Notes: generated from the sequence alone by a model not told the origin. A stretch of DNA of 52,620 nt from Arenicella sp. (GCA_023301745.1 JALZVW010000031.1:1-52620), one strand, 5' to 3'; positions 28,101-36,895 are shown, numbered from the stretch's first letter. Translations and numbers: made by a program.

Positions 28101-29129
28101 CTATTTATAAAATTTAACACCCTTGTCAACCTCCTCAGGTGGTCGCGTTTTAAACCGTTTATGTACCCAAAAATATTGTTCTGGATTAGGCCTAATTAAA
28201 TTAGCGACCTCCTCATTCATGCGAGCAGTGTCTACAAATTCATCCCCGCTAGGAAAGTTTTCTAACGCTGGATTTAGAAAAATATCATAACCTCTTCCCC
28301 ATGGCCGAATTCGAGTTCGGCAAGGTATCACTAGAGCGTCAGTCATCTCTGCAAATTTACCCAGCATCGAATACGTGGATGCTAACTCATGAAAGAACGG
28401 CACAAACACACCTTTGCTACCCGCATCTTGATCAGGCAAATAATAAAATGGATGCCCCTGTCGTATCGCTCGAATCAAGTTTCTCATGGGCGCTTTACGT
28501 TCGACCATTACACCGCCGAAACGAGTACGGCCTCGCCTGACGAGTTCATCGATCAAGCCATTTTTAGCGTATTGATACATACTCAGCATTGGCCTTTCTT
28601 GGGCCAGTATGTGCCCGGGAACTTCAATCGCAGCAAAGTGTGGTGCAAGTAGAATAATATTCCGTCCAGAGCTCAATGCGCTATCGTAATCATCTCGCCC
28701 GTGGACAGTGACCAGCTTGTTATAGCGCTTCTGAGATATCCACCAATTCATTGGCGTTGCTAACAATGCCTGCCCCGCCATTTGATAATGGCGGCGATTT
28801 ATTAGCTGGCACTCAGCCGCAGAAAATTCTGGAAAGCAGGCACTTATATTTCTAAAAGCGATACGCCTCCTTGACGCACCCAAAGCGTAAAAAACCAAAC
28901 CAATACCTTGACCTAAAATAGCGACAATGGGTAACGGTAGAACGCTTAAAAGACGAAAAAAACCTAAACCTAACCAAGTTGGCCAATAGCGAGGGTTGAG
29001 AAAAGAGGTGAGAGGGGTAGATTGCACGAAGACTGTCGATAATCGAGTTGCACCAGTAATACTTGATAATATCATATTGTCAGTAAGTTCTGGCACGTCC
29101 AGCGGGTCTTTAGATTCATAGCATCGCAA
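28101..29129 (-). CDS. LpxL/HtrB-type lysophospholipid (lipid A) acyltransferase
   Basis: Up to 342 residues of the bacterial lipid A acyltransferase family. One membrane helix lies near 60-82. The catalytic HX4E motif is His164-Glu169 (APHFAAIE), followed by FGGVMVERKAPMRNLIRAI, YYLPDQDAGSKGVFVPFF and a C-terminal WVHKRFKTRP, all typical of HtrB/LpxL. It probably transfers a secondary acyl chain to the lipid A precursor at the inner membrane. The start is unsure: the first 18 residues are unlike the family, and ATG at 29075 (residue 19) is also possible and would leave more room for the divergent msrB promoter. Confidence 0.88.
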   Translation of the reverse strand: MRCYESKDPLDVPELTDNMILSSITGATRLSTVFVQSTPLTSFLNPRYWPTWLGLGFFRLLSVLPLPIVAILGQGIGLVFYALGASRRRIAFRNISACFPEFSAAECQLINRRHYQMAGQALLATPMNWWISQKRYNKLVTVHGRDDYDSALSSGRNIILLAPHFAAIEVPGHILAQERPMLSMYQYAKNGLIDELVRRGRTRFGGVMVERKAPMRNLIRAIRQGHPFYYLPDQDAGSKGVFVPFFHELASTYSMLGKFAEMTDALVIPCRTRIRPWGRGYDIFLNPALENFPSGDEFVDTARMNEEVANLIRPNPEQYFWVHKRFKTRPPEEVDKGVKFYK

Positions 29130-29154
29130 TCACGTATAGTTTGCTAAACTCTTA

Positions 29155-29724
29155 ATGCAGAATATGATTATGAATAGACGTACATTACTCTCAGTTTCAG
29201 TTGTCGGCCTCGTTGGCGGTATTGCCGGTGTCGGCTGGCTCAAAGCTCAAGAGAGCAGTGCTGATACAGCAACTCAAACGCCAACAAAGAAAACCATGAC
29301 TGATGCCATTAAACTAGATCCTAACCCGATCAACATTGAACCACTAGAATTAGACAAGGCTCAATGGCAAGCGCGTCTAAGCGAAGAAGCCTATTATGTA
29401 TTACGCAAAGAAGGCACTGAAAGACCCTTCACTAGCGAGCTTAATGATGAAAAACGCGATGGCGAGTTCGCCTGCGCGGGCTGCGATTTAGTATTATTTA
29501 AATCCAACCAAAAATTTGACAGTGGCACTGGCTGGCCCAGTTTTTTTGATGCTGTCGAAGGCCGTGTTGGTACAAAGCGAGACTTCAAATTGATTTTGCC
29601 TCGCACTGAATATCATTGCGCACGCTGCGGTGGTCACCAAGGGCATATTTTCAATGACGGCCCGGCCCCGACCAATCTACGTTATTGCAATAACGGCGTC
29701 GCCCTAAAATTCATTCCAGCTTAG
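29155..29724 (+). CDS. msrB: Exported peptide methionine-(R)-S-oxide reductase
   Basis: 189 residues. The MsrB domain (about 68-189) has zinc ligands Cys107/Cys110 (CAGC) and Cys155/Cys158 (CARC), GTGWPSF, and the catalytic Cys178 in RYCNNGVALKF. In front is a signal sequence NRRTLLSVSVVGLVGGIAG with a twin-arginine pair, then a Thr/Ala-rich linker, so the enzyme is probably exported (Tat-like) and repairs oxidised methionine in the periplasm. Three closely spaced ATGs (29155, 29164, 29170) are possible starts and none has a clear ribosome-binding site. Its stop overlaps the stop of the convergent glycosyltransferase by 4 bases. Confidence 0.93.
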   Translation: MQNMIMNRRTLLSVSVVGLVGGIAGVGWLKAQESSADTATQTPTKKTMTDAIKLDPNPINIEPLELDKAQWQARLSEEAYYVLRKEGTERPFTSELNDEKRDGEFACAGCDLVLFKSNQKFDSGTGWPSFFDAVEGRVGTKRDFKLILPRTEYHCARCGGHQGHIFNDGPAPTNLRYCNNGVALKFIPA

Positions 29725-30380
29725 CAACTTAAAAAGAGTTTTTGAGCCTGCAAATAGGCCTGCAGGCTCGGCACTTTCGGCGCCGCACTCAGCAGGTCAC
29801 TCCACTCGTCGACATCATTGAGTTCAGGCAACTCGTTTAAGTTTAAACACACCGAGTCAGCTCTGAGTCGAGTTGTATTGAGCACCTGATCACCACCCCA
29901 AGGCATATTCGCAAATAAAGCGTCAGCGGCCCCACATAAACCCAGAAAATAGTAGCCGCCATCTTCAGACGGCCCAATGACCGCATTACCTGCCTGTAGA
30001 AAGTCATGAGCTTGCTTTAAAGCCAACGGTAAAACATGAGGCGCATCGCACCCCATTACCGCGCAAGGGTACCCAAAGCGAGCTAAGCCGTCGCGCATTT
30101 TTTCGCCAAGATCTCCGGCACATTGCGGCACCAAGGTGATAGGGTAACGTTGCTGCATCTCGATAAAGAAGGCATGTTCCAGATCTAACCACGCAGACAA
30201 ATAAACCTCGCCAGGCCAGTATTCACATGCTCGTTGTATAGATGCTTCCATTAGCCGCTCGGCAATTTTAGCGGCTTGCTCAGCTGAGCAATTCGACATT
30301 AAACGTGTCTTTACTTTTCCAGCGATAGGCGCCTTAGCAAATAATAGTAGAGGAATACTATCTGACATCGTCGTAACCAC
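29721..30380 (-). CDS. TIGR04282-type glycosyltransferase (DUF2064, arsenosugar family)
   Basis: 219 residues with a nucleotidyl/glycosyl-transferase A fold: LLLFAKAPIAGKVKTRLM, LGEKMRDGLARFGYPCAVMGCDAPHV and VIGPSEDGGYYFLGL. These are hallmarks of the TIGR04282 family, named for its link with arsenosugar biosynthesis. It overlaps the start of its minus-strand partner (TIGR04283 type) by 23 bases, so the two are co-translated. No arsM or radical-SAM arsenosugar gene is visible in the window, so the substrate is not certain. An internal ATG (fifth codon) is an alternative start. Confidence 0.87.
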   Translation of the reverse strand: MVTTMSDSIPLLLFAKAPIAGKVKTRLMSNCSAEQAAKIAERLMEASIQRACEYWPGEVYLSAWLDLEHAFFIEMQQRYPITLVPQCAGDLGEKMRDGLARFGYPCAVMGCDAPHVLPLALKQAHDFLQAGNAVIGPSEDGGYYFLGLCGAADALFANMPWGGDQVLNTTRLRADSVCLNLNELPELNDVDEWSDLLSAAPKVPSLQAYLQAQKLFLSC

Positions 30381-31038
30381 GTTTGAGCTTTAGTGGAGAA
30401 ACGCCAAAAAAATAAGCTAAACGGAACCACCACATTTTAACGGTGGTCGTAAAGACTCCGTTTTTCTCCCAGCGGCGAGCACTCGTTGTCGCTTTCGCCC
30501 GAGAATTAAATGGTCGATGCAATTGGCGTAAGCACTTACACATTGCCACGTCTTCCATCAATGGAAAATCAGGATAACCTCCGACCGACTCAAATACATC
30601 GCGATCAATAAATAGCACGTGATCACCCGTGGATACACCTGTGATTCGGGAACGAAGGTTCATAAAGAAGGCGATCACCTTCATCGCCTTGGATGAACTT
30701 GCAAAGCGCACATCAAAACGCCCCCAGACCTCAGCCTTTTTAACTTCACTCTTGTAGTGTTTGGGAAGTTGGGTATCGGCATGCAAAAATAGCAACATAG
30801 ATTGGGTCGCGACCTTAGCACCTGCGTTCATTTGACATGCACGCCCGGCTGAGCTTTCAATAACCTGATAACCCGCTTCTTGCATCAGGCGCGGCGTCAT
30901 GTCGGAACTGCCTCCATCGACAATAACAACTTGCTCAGCCGCTAAATGATCGAGTTGAGCAATCAGCTCTGGCACCACGGCTGCTTCATTGAGCAGTGGC
31001 ACAATCACCGAAACACCGATAGGTTTATGGAGGTTCAC
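30358..31038 (-). CDS. TIGR04283-type family 2 glycosyltransferase (arsenosugar family)
   Basis: 226 residues of a GT-A glycosyltransferase. VSVIVPLLNEAAVVPELIAQL begins the nucleotide-sugar fold, followed by VIVDGGSSDMTPRLMQEAGYQVI, GRACQMNAGA, LLFLHADTQLP (DxD-like), FIDRDVFESVGGYPDFPLMEDVAMCKCL. The pattern LxSxxGRAxQMNxGA and FLHADT is typical of TIGR04283. It is directly coupled to the TIGR04282-type gene downstream. The two commonly occur as neighbours or fusions. No membrane helix is obvious. Confidence 0.88.
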   Translation of the reverse strand: MNLHKPIGVSVIVPLLNEAAVVPELIAQLDHLAAEQVVIVDGGSSDMTPRLMQEAGYQVIESSAGRACQMNAGAKVATQSMLLFLHADTQLPKHYKSEVKKAEVWGRFDVRFASSSKAMKVIAFFMNLRSRITGVSTGDHVLFIDRDVFESVGGYPDFPLMEDVAMCKCLRQLHRPFNSRAKATTSARRWEKNGVFTTTVKMWWFRLAYFFGVSPLKLKRGYDDVR

Positions 31039-31072
31039 CGAGTTCTAGAGGTCCGCTATGCCAACCATAGGG

Positions 31073-32296
31073 CTAACTAGAGCGTTTCGCCCCAATACGT
31101 AAGCGCAACGCATTGAGCTTAATAAAGCCTTCTGCATCAGCTTGATTGTAAGCGCCTTCATCATCTTCAAACGTCGCAATGCGCTCATCGAACAATGAAT
31201 CTTTCTCGGATTTTCGACCAGCAATCGACACCAGTCCTTTATAAAGCTTAACGCGAACGGTACCGTTTACATATTTTTGTGACTCGTCAATCATAGTCTG
31301 TAGCATTTCGCGTTCAGGGCTCCACCAATAACCGTTATAAATCAGCTCGGCGTACTTCGGCATTAATTCATCTTTCAAGTGAGCAACTTCGCGGTCTAAG
31401 GTAAGAGACTCCATGGCTCGGTGAGCACGCAGCATAATTGTGCCGGCGGGCGTTTCATAGCAACCACGAGATTTCATGCCGACATATCGATTTTCGACAA
31501 TGTCGTCACGGCCGATACCATGCTCGCCCCCTACTTTGTTTAGCCACTCCATCACCGTGGCCGGACTCATAGCCTCGCCATCAATCGCAACGATGTCGCC
31601 CCGCTCAAAGTCCAACTCGACGTATTGTGCTTGGTTAGGCGCCTCTTCAGGCGCTACAGTCCATCGCCACATGTCGTCTTCGGCTTCGGCCCATGGGTCT
31701 TCAAGGATGCCCCCCTCATACGATATATGCAGTAAGTTAGCATCCATTGAATATAACGATTTACCGTCGGCTTTCTTTTCAACGCTAATGCTATTAGCGT
31801 CGGCATAGGCCAATAACTTATCGCGGGAATTTAAATCCCATTCGCGCCAAGGCGCAATGATTTGAATATCAGGGCGTAATGCATAAGCGCCCAGCTCAAA
31901 ACGAACTTGATCATTGCCCTTGCCTGTCGCGCCGTGTGATATTGCATCAGCGCCAGTTTCATTAGCAATTTCGATTAAGCGCTTAGCGATAAGTGGTCTC
32001 GCAATAGACGTGCCCAAACGGTATTCCCCCTCGTACATCGCATTTGCACGCATCATCGGATAAACATAGTCTCGCGCAAACTCTTCGCGTAAATCGTCTA
32101 TATAGATACTTTTAACGCCCATTGCTTGAGCTTTGGCACGCGCCGGCTCAACCTCTTCACCTTGACCAATATCCGCAGTGAAGGTCACAACTTCACAATC
32201 ATACTCTTCTTGCAGCCACTTAAGGATAATCGAGGTATCCAAACCACCAGAATAGGCGAGAACTACTTTTTTAATATCTTTCTTCGAATTAGACAT
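31073..32296 (-). CDS. argG: Argininosuccinate synthase
   Basis: 407 residues of the PP-loop ATPase ArgG, which joins citrulline and aspartate in arginine synthesis. Motifs: [16 protein letters not shown] (residues 10-25), [41 protein letters not shown] and [15 protein letters not shown]. Normal length. No Shine-Dalgarno sequence is obvious before the ATG. It is a lone minus-strand gene, while argD and argF lie a short way off on the plus strand; I see no clear ArgR box in the 192 bp upstream. Confidence 0.97.
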   Translation of the reverse strand: MSNSKKDIKKVVLAYSGGLDTSIILKWLQEEYDCEVVTFTADIGQGEEVEPARAKAQAMGVKSIYIDDLREEFARDYVYPMMRANAMYEGEYRLGTSIARPLIAKRLIEIANETGADAISHGATGKGNDQVRFELGAYALRPDIQIIAPWREWDLNSRDKLLAYADANSISVEKKADGKSLYSMDANLLHISYEGGILEDPWAEAEDDMWRWTVAPEEAPNQAQYVELDFERGDIVAIDGEAMSPATVMEWLNKVGGEHGIGRDDIVENRYVGMKSRGCYETPAGTIMLRAHRAMESLTLDREVAHLKDELMPKYAELIYNGYWWSPEREMLQTMIDESQKYVNGTVRVKLYKGLVSIAGRKSEKDSLFDERIATFEDDEGAYNQADAEGFIKLNALRLRIGAKRSS

Positions 32297-32488
32297 AACA
32301 AGGGTTAAGTTGGGAAAATTTCAGTGCGCGTAGTGTCTTGTTTTCACTGCCAAAGGTCAAGGTTTGGCGGGCTATTGAAGGAAAAACTTGAGTGTCAAAA
32401 GCGTAAAAAAGGTGTATAAAAGAACCAACAGTTAAAAGAAACTGTTTCTAAATCCAAAAAAATAACTAAAAACTCAAAGGTAACCGTA

Positions 32489-33115
32489 ATGGAAGAGATT
32501 CACTTTATTGCTCGTTGGGGGCATTTACTGTTCGGCATTACATGGCTTGGCATGCTGTATTACTTCAATTTTGTTCAAGGCGGTTATTTCAAAAGCGCCT
32601 CACCTGAAGGCTTAGCGGATGCCAAGGCTAAACTCGCACCAAGCGCATTATGGTGGTTTCGCTGGGGAGCGATGTTTACTTTTCTCACTGGGCTCTATTT
32701 GCTAGGCACCATAGGAGCGACCCTAGGCCAGAATGAATTCATCATCGTTGGCGCAATACTTGGAACACTGATGTTCCTTAATGTCTGGTTCGTGATATGG
32801 CCAGCACAGCAGATCGCACTTGGAATGAAAGAAGGTGATGGTCCGGCTGCCGGCGCTAAAGCGCTACTAGCATCACGGACGAACACTCTATTTTCAGCAC
32901 CCATGGCCTATTTCATGCTTGCCTCAGCGCATAAAGGCGCGCAGTACTCTGCCGAAGGCTTAAGTGCCGGCTTGTGGGCGGCATTAGCCATTGTGGTTGC
33001 GCTTGAGGTCAACGCCCTCATTGGTAAGCAAGGACCCATGGCATCGGTCAACGGCGTGATCGCCAGCAGTATTGCGCTAACAGCGATATTAGCGGTCATT
33101 ATACGTTTTGTATAA
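32489..33115 (+). CDS. PuuD/Urate_ox_N-like membrane protein without cytochrome domain
   Basis: A 208-residue polytopic membrane protein (about five or six helices). The start EEIHFIARWGHLLFGITWLGMLYYFNFVQGG, with WFRWGAMFTFLTG and NVWFVIWPAQQ further on, resembles the membrane domain of the urate hydroxylase PuuD (Urate_ox_N). Full PuuD carries a C-terminal cytochrome c domain with CxxCH; this protein ends after the membrane part. Conserved His residues (7, 12 region) could bind haem. It may be a haem-binding respiratory component rather than a urate enzyme. AAGG precedes the ATG. It stands alone between argG and argD and ends with a strong terminator. Confidence 0.75.
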   Translation: MEEIHFIARWGHLLFGITWLGMLYYFNFVQGGYFKSASPEGLADAKAKLAPSALWWFRWGAMFTFLTGLYLLGTIGATLGQNEFIIVGAILGTLMFLNVWFVIWPAQQIALGMKEGDGPAAGAKALLASRTNTLFSAPMAYFMLASAHKGAQYSAEGLSAGLWAALAIVVALEVNALIGKQGPMASVNGVIASSIALTAILAVIIRFV

Positions 33116-33180
33116 AACCGCATAAAATAAGGCTATTCAGGTTTGTCTTCATTTGACAAAACCTAGTAGACTTAAGACAC

Positions 33181-33224
33181 AAATAAAAAGCGCCCCGCTT
33201 CAAAAGTTGGGGCGCTTTTTATTT
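33181..33224. terminator. Terminator after the PuuD-like gene
   Basis: Perfect 16-base arms (33181-33196 and 33209-33224; core GCGCCCC/GGGGCGC) flanking a 12-base loop, with A-rich and T-rich outer ends. It closes the PuuD-like transcript on the plus strand. Confidence 0.9.
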
Positions 33225-33286
33225 CTAAACATAGCCTAAGTTCTGGTTGAAAAACTCACTAATTTACTCATAAAAATACAGCAGTC

Positions 33287-34504
33287 ATGTTACAGAAGCT
33301 TTTGAAAAAACTCCGAAAGGAACCGGTCGTAAAATACACTGAACCTTCAATCATGAAGTCCTATGCGCGCCTACCAGTCAGTTTTGTGCGCGGAGAAGGG
33401 GCGAAACTGTGGGACGCAGATGGCCGTGAGTATATAGATGCGCTTGGCGGTATTGCCGTCACTTTTTTGGGGCACTGCCACCCAAAAGTGAGTGAAGCAA
33501 TCTCCCTTCAAGCCAATAAGATATTGCACACTAGCAACCTTTTTCATATTCAAGAGCAAGCCGATCTAGGCGAGCGATTTTGCGCTATATCAGGTATGGA
33601 CAAAGTGTTCTTTGGAAACTCTGGTGCAGAAGCGAACGAAACAGCAATCAAAATCGCACGCCTGCATGCTCGCTCCAAGGGTATCGACAAGCCAATTATA
33701 CTGACCGCCGAACAATCCTTTCATGGCCGCACCATGGCTACCTTATCAGCCACCGGTAATGCCGCGATCCAAAAGGGTTTTGCACCATTATTAAGTGAGT
33801 TCATTCACGTACCTTATGATGACATTACGGCAATGCGCGAACACACTGAAAATTCTAATGTCGTGGCGATTATGATCGAACCGATCCAAGGTGAGGGCGG
33901 CATTATTGTTCCTCAAGAAGGCTACCTGAGTGCCTTGCGAACGCTGTGCGATGAACAAGGCTGGCTGTTGATAGTAGATGAAATTCAAACTGGAATCGGT
34001 AGAACAGGTCAGTGGTTCGCCTTTCAACACGAGAACATTCAACCTGACGTAGTTACCAGTGCAAAAGCGCTTGGCAACGGCATCCCGATCGGCGCTTGTG
34101 CGGCTAAAGGCGCCGCTGCCGAACTGATTAGTCCTGGAACTCACGGCACGACCTTTGGCGGCAACCCATTTTCTAGCAAGGTTGCGGCAACCGTTATTGA
34201 TATAATCAGCGAAGAAAACCTCGTCGATAAGGCTGGCCAAACCGGAGCATCACTAAAAAAACAACTACAACACACTTTGGGAACATCCTCTAAAGTGGTG
34301 GATATTCGGGGTAAAGGCCTGATGCTCGGAATAGAGTTAGACAAAGTTTACCCAGATCTAGCCATGAAATTTTTGGATGCTGGCCTGGTTATCAACATCA
34401 CGGGCGGCGGTAAGGTCATTCGCCTACTCCCGTCAGTGCTGTTAAGTGATGTGCAGGTAAAAAAGATAGTTCAAACCATTCTCGATGTCGTTTCGGCACT
34501 TTAA
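33287..34504 (+). CDS. argD: Acetylornithine aminotransferase
   Basis: 405 residues of a class III PLP aminotransferase. ARLPVSFVRGEGAKLWDADG is the typical ArgD start after a 25-residue basic leader. Other motifs: FFGNSGAEANETAIKIAR, SFHGRTMATLSATG, LLIVDEIQTGIGRTG and the PLP lysine K260 in TSAKALGNG. It makes N-acetylornithine for arginine synthesis, and family members also act in related pathways. The N-terminal leader is longer than usual; an ATG at 33353 is a possible alternative start. It is 21 bases before argF, so they form an operon. Confidence 0.93.
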   Translation: MLQKLLKKLRKEPVVKYTEPSIMKSYARLPVSFVRGEGAKLWDADGREYIDALGGIAVTFLGHCHPKVSEAISLQANKILHTSNLFHIQEQADLGERFCAISGMDKVFFGNSGAEANETAIKIARLHARSKGIDKPIILTAEQSFHGRTMATLSATGNAAIQKGFAPLLSEFIHVPYDDITAMREHTENSNVVAIMIEPIQGEGGIIVPQEGYLSALRTLCDEQGWLLIVDEIQTGIGRTGQWFAFQHENIQPDVVTSAKALGNGIPIGACAAKGAAAELISPGTHGTTFGGNPFSSKVAATVIDIISEENLVDKAGQTGASLKKQLQHTLGTSSKVVDIRGKGLMLGIELDKVYPDLAMKFLDAGLVINITGGGKVIRLLPSVLLSDVQVKKIVQTILDVVSAL

Positions 34505-34525
34505 TTAACTTCGAAGGAGCCCCAA

Positions 34526-35434
34526 ATGACTAACTCAGTTCAACATTTTCTAACACTCGACGATTTAAGCCCAGATACCTTACAGGGCTTAATTGATCGT
34601 GCCGTTGAATTAAAAGCCCTGACCAAGCAAGGGGCTATTTACCAACCGCTTAAGAATAAAACGCTGGCAATGATCTTTAGCAAATCATCGACCAGAACTA
34701 GAGTCAGCTTTGAAGTAGGAATGAGGCAACTTGGCGGCGGGGCCATCAATTTGAACCCCAACGACACTCAAATTGGTCGCGGCGAACCGATTGAAGACAC
34801 CGCTCGTGTGGTATCGAGCATGGTCGATGGAATTATGATTCGCACTGACGCTCATAGTAAGATCGAGACGTTTGCCGCGAACTCGAGCGTGCCGGTCATT
34901 AACGGCTTAACCGACGACTACCACCCTTGCCAGTTACTTGCCGACATTCAAACGTTTCAGGAGTTGCGCGGTAATATCAAAGGCGCCACATTTGCCTGGG
35001 TCGGTGACGGCAATAACGTGTGTCATTCATTCATGAATGCGGCCCGACTTTTTGATTTTCAATTAAACATCGCAACGCCTAAAGGCTTTGAGCCGGCGCT
35101 TGAGATTAGCGATAAAAATCGCTCCCACATAAGCATTACCAACGAGAGTGATGCGGCGGTAGAAAACGCCGATGTCGTTGTAACCGATACCTGGGCTAGC
35201 ATGGGGCAAGAAGACGAAAAAAATCAACGCAAAGTAGCATTCGCAGACTTCTGTGTGGATGACGCCCTAATGAGTAAGGCTAATAACGACGCTATTTTCC
35301 TTCATTGTTTACCAGCTTACCGAGGCATGGAGGTCACGGCATCGGTTATTGATGGCCCCCAGAGCGCTGTATTCCAAGAGGCTGAAAATCGTTTACATGC
35401 CCAAAAGGCATTATTAGAACTATTACTAGGTTAA
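34526..35434 (+). CDS. argF: Ornithine carbamoyltransferase
   Basis: 302 residues of anabolic OTCase, which makes citrulline from ornithine and carbamoyl phosphate. Carbamoyl phosphate site SKSSTRTRVSFE (about 52-63), DDYHPCQLLAD (near 130), FAWVGDGNNVCHSF and the ornithine-binding HCLPAYRGMEV are all intact. GAAGGAG lies 7 bases upstream of the ATG. It follows argD and is only 7 bases before an ABC ATPase gene. Confidence 0.97.
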   Translation: MTNSVQHFLTLDDLSPDTLQGLIDRAVELKALTKQGAIYQPLKNKTLAMIFSKSSTRTRVSFEVGMRQLGGGAINLNPNDTQIGRGEPIEDTARVVSSMVDGIMIRTDAHSKIETFAANSSVPVINGLTDDYHPCQLLADIQTFQELRGNIKGATFAWVGDGNNVCHSFMNAARLFDFQLNIATPKGFEPALEISDKNRSHISITNESDAAVENADVVVTDTWASMGQEDEKNQRKVAFADFCVDDALMSKANNDAIFLHCLPAYRGMEVTASVIDGPQSAVFQEAENRLHAQKALLELLLG

Positions 35435-35441
35435 ACCGAGA

Positions 35442-36500
35442 ATGTCACTCAATGCCTTTCTGAACGTAAATAATGTCAGTGCTGCGTATGACCAAAAAAC
35501 CACTGTGGTCGAGCAGGTTAGCTTCAGCCTTGAAGAAGGTGAACTGGGGTGCCTATTGGGGCCTAGCGGGTGTGGCAAGACCACAATGTTGCGGGCAATA
35601 AGTGGCTTTCAAGATCTACGTTCGGGGTCAATATCATTGGCAGGCAATGTCATTTCACAACCCAATGATATCACCTCACCCGAACGAAGGAATGTCGGCA
35701 TGGTATTTCAAGATCACGCCTTATTTCCACATCTAACTATTGCTGAAAACGTAGGTTTTGGACTCAGCAAACTAGCCAGAAAAAAGCGCGATGACCGCGT
35801 AGCTAGCCTCCTTGAATTGGTTGGAATGAAAGCCTATCACGGTCAGTACCCTCATGAGCTTTCCGGTGGCCAGAGCCAACGTGTTGCACTTGCTCGAGCG
35901 ATTGCGCCACAACCAAAGCTGTTGCTGATGGATGAACCATTTTCAAACCTCGACACCGAGCTACGTGAAAACCTAGGCTACGAAGTGCGTGCGCTGCTCA
36001 AAGAGCTCGGCATTACCTCGATCATGGTGACACACGACCAGCAAGATGCGTTTGCACTTGGAGATCAAATTGGAATTATGTCACAAGGCAAACTAGTTCA
36101 GTGGGGCAGCTCTTTTAGCCTCTACCACACGCCCAATAGCCGCTTTGTTGCAAACTTCATCGGTGACGGAATTTTCGTTAGCGGTGAAATAACCGGAGAC
36201 AATACGGTTATTACTGACTTCGGAGAGATTAAAGGCGAAATCATAAATATCGACCATAGTAGCCGTAAAGTTGATATATTGATTCGCCCCGATGACGTTA
36301 AATACGATCCTCAGAGCCCTATACGAGGGGCTGTGGTACGTAAAGCATTTAAAGGCGCCCAAACCCTCTATACGATTAAAACAAACAAGGGCCGCAGCCT
36401 AATGAGTCTGGTACCAAGTCATGACGACCACGAAATTGGGGATGTTATCGGAGTATCAATCAACGCCGACCATTTGGTGTGCTTTGCGCAGCAAATTTAA
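35442..36500 (+). CDS. Iron(III)-type ABC transporter ATP-binding protein (FbpC/PotA-like)
   Basis: 352 residues of an import-type ABC ATPase. Walker A GPSGCGKTT (40-48), Q-loop Gln89, signature LSGGQSQR (139-146), Walker B LLLMDEPFSNLD and H-loop MVTHDQQDA are intact, followed by a C-terminal regulatory TOBE-like domain (about 240-350). Overall it resembles FbpC iron(III) importers. No matching permease or binding protein is next to it, so the partner is elsewhere. It is 7 bases after argF and probably co-transcribed. The last 12 bases of the gene form part of a tandem repeat that continues past the stop. Confidence 0.88.
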   Translation: MSLNAFLNVNNVSAAYDQKTTVVEQVSFSLEEGELGCLLGPSGCGKTTMLRAISGFQDLRSGSISLAGNVISQPNDITSPERRNVGMVFQDHALFPHLTIAENVGFGLSKLARKKRDDRVASLLELVGMKAYHGQYPHELSGGQSQRVALARAIAPQPKLLLMDEPFSNLDTELRENLGYEVRALLKELGITSIMVTHDQQDAFALGDQIGIMSQGKLVQWGSSFSLYHTPNSRFVANFIGDGIFVSGEITGDNTVITDFGEIKGEIINIDHSSRKVDILIRPDDVKYDPQSPIRGAVVRKAFKGAQTLYTIKTNKGRSLMSLVPSHDDHEIGDVIGVSINADHLVCFAQQI

Positions 36501-36581
36501 TGATTAAGAGCGCAGCAAATTTAATGATTAAGAGCGCAGCAAATTTAATGATTAAGAGCGCAGCAAATTTAATGATTAAGA
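36486..36581 (+). repeat. Four perfect 24-bp tandem repeats at the 3' end of the ABC ATPase gene
   Basis: The unit begins GCGCAGCAAATTTAATGATT and is 24 bases long, with four exact copies at 36486, 36510, 36534 and 36558. The first copy covers the last codons and stop of the ABC gene, so the array seems to have grown from it. Each unit holds an 11-base palindrome TTAATGATTAA and one ATG. The unit length is a multiple of three. There are no spacers, so it is not a CRISPR. Confidence 0.95.
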
Positions 36582-36643
36582 ACCCTGTAAACCAACAACT
36601 AAATCAAACTCTAAATCACCATTCGAGCAGCAACGCTAACTGA
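36500..36643 (+). CDS. Possible repeat-derived small open frame (47 codons)
   Basis: An ATG overlaps the ABC gene stop as TAATG at 36500. The frame runs through the repeats as three exact copies of MIKSAANL, then continues MIKNPVNQQLNQTLNHHSS to a stop at 36643. Every repeat offers an in-frame ATG and the 24-base unit keeps the frame. This may be only a by-product of the repeat. No Shine-Dalgarno stands before the ATG; coupling to the ABC stop would be needed. Confidence 0.2.
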   Translation: MIKSAANLMIKSAANLMIKSAANLMIKNPVNQQLNQTLNHHSSSNAN

Positions 36644-36895
36644 ACCAGAAATCAACGCAGCCCCGGAGTCAGCCTTACAGCTTCGAATAACTGAGTTTTC
36701 CGACTTGACCACGCCGCAGCCATCGCATGCTTGTAAAAGTGATCGTCGATTAGTCGGGTCTACCACGGTAACCCATATGTGTTGCCGAAAATCATTAGCG
36801 GCGCTTATTGCCCGATCTGAAGAAACCCCTAGACGATTCAACAATTCGGTACTTAATAAACTAGTACTACCAAAACCATTTTGAAATTTTGTCAT
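36611..36895 (-). CDS. Unrecognised 94-residue protein with Cys cluster
   Basis: I do not recognise this gene. It is likely real: GAGGT lies 6 bases before the ATG at 36895, and it fills a gap between converging genes. The protein starts MTKFQNGFGSTSLLSTELLN, has no membrane segment and carries CDGCG (near residue 58) and a further Cys (near 73) in SVIRSCKADSG, a possible metal or redox site. The C-terminus is small and hydrophobic (SGAALISGSVSVAARMVI). It lies downstream of sufE on the same strand after about 120 bases; whether it belongs to that operon is unclear. Confidence 0.6.
   Translation of the reverse strand: MTKFQNGFGSTSLLSTELLNRLGVSSDRAISAANDFRQHIWVTVVDPTNRRSLLQACDGCGVVKSENSVIRSCKADSGAALISGSVSVAARMVI

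Noticed and set aside
32297-32488. ArgR box upstream of argG
   Set aside because: No stretch close to the ArgR consensus was seen in the gap.
36486-36581. CRISPR array
   Set aside because: The units are directly adjacent with no spacers, and no cas genes are present.
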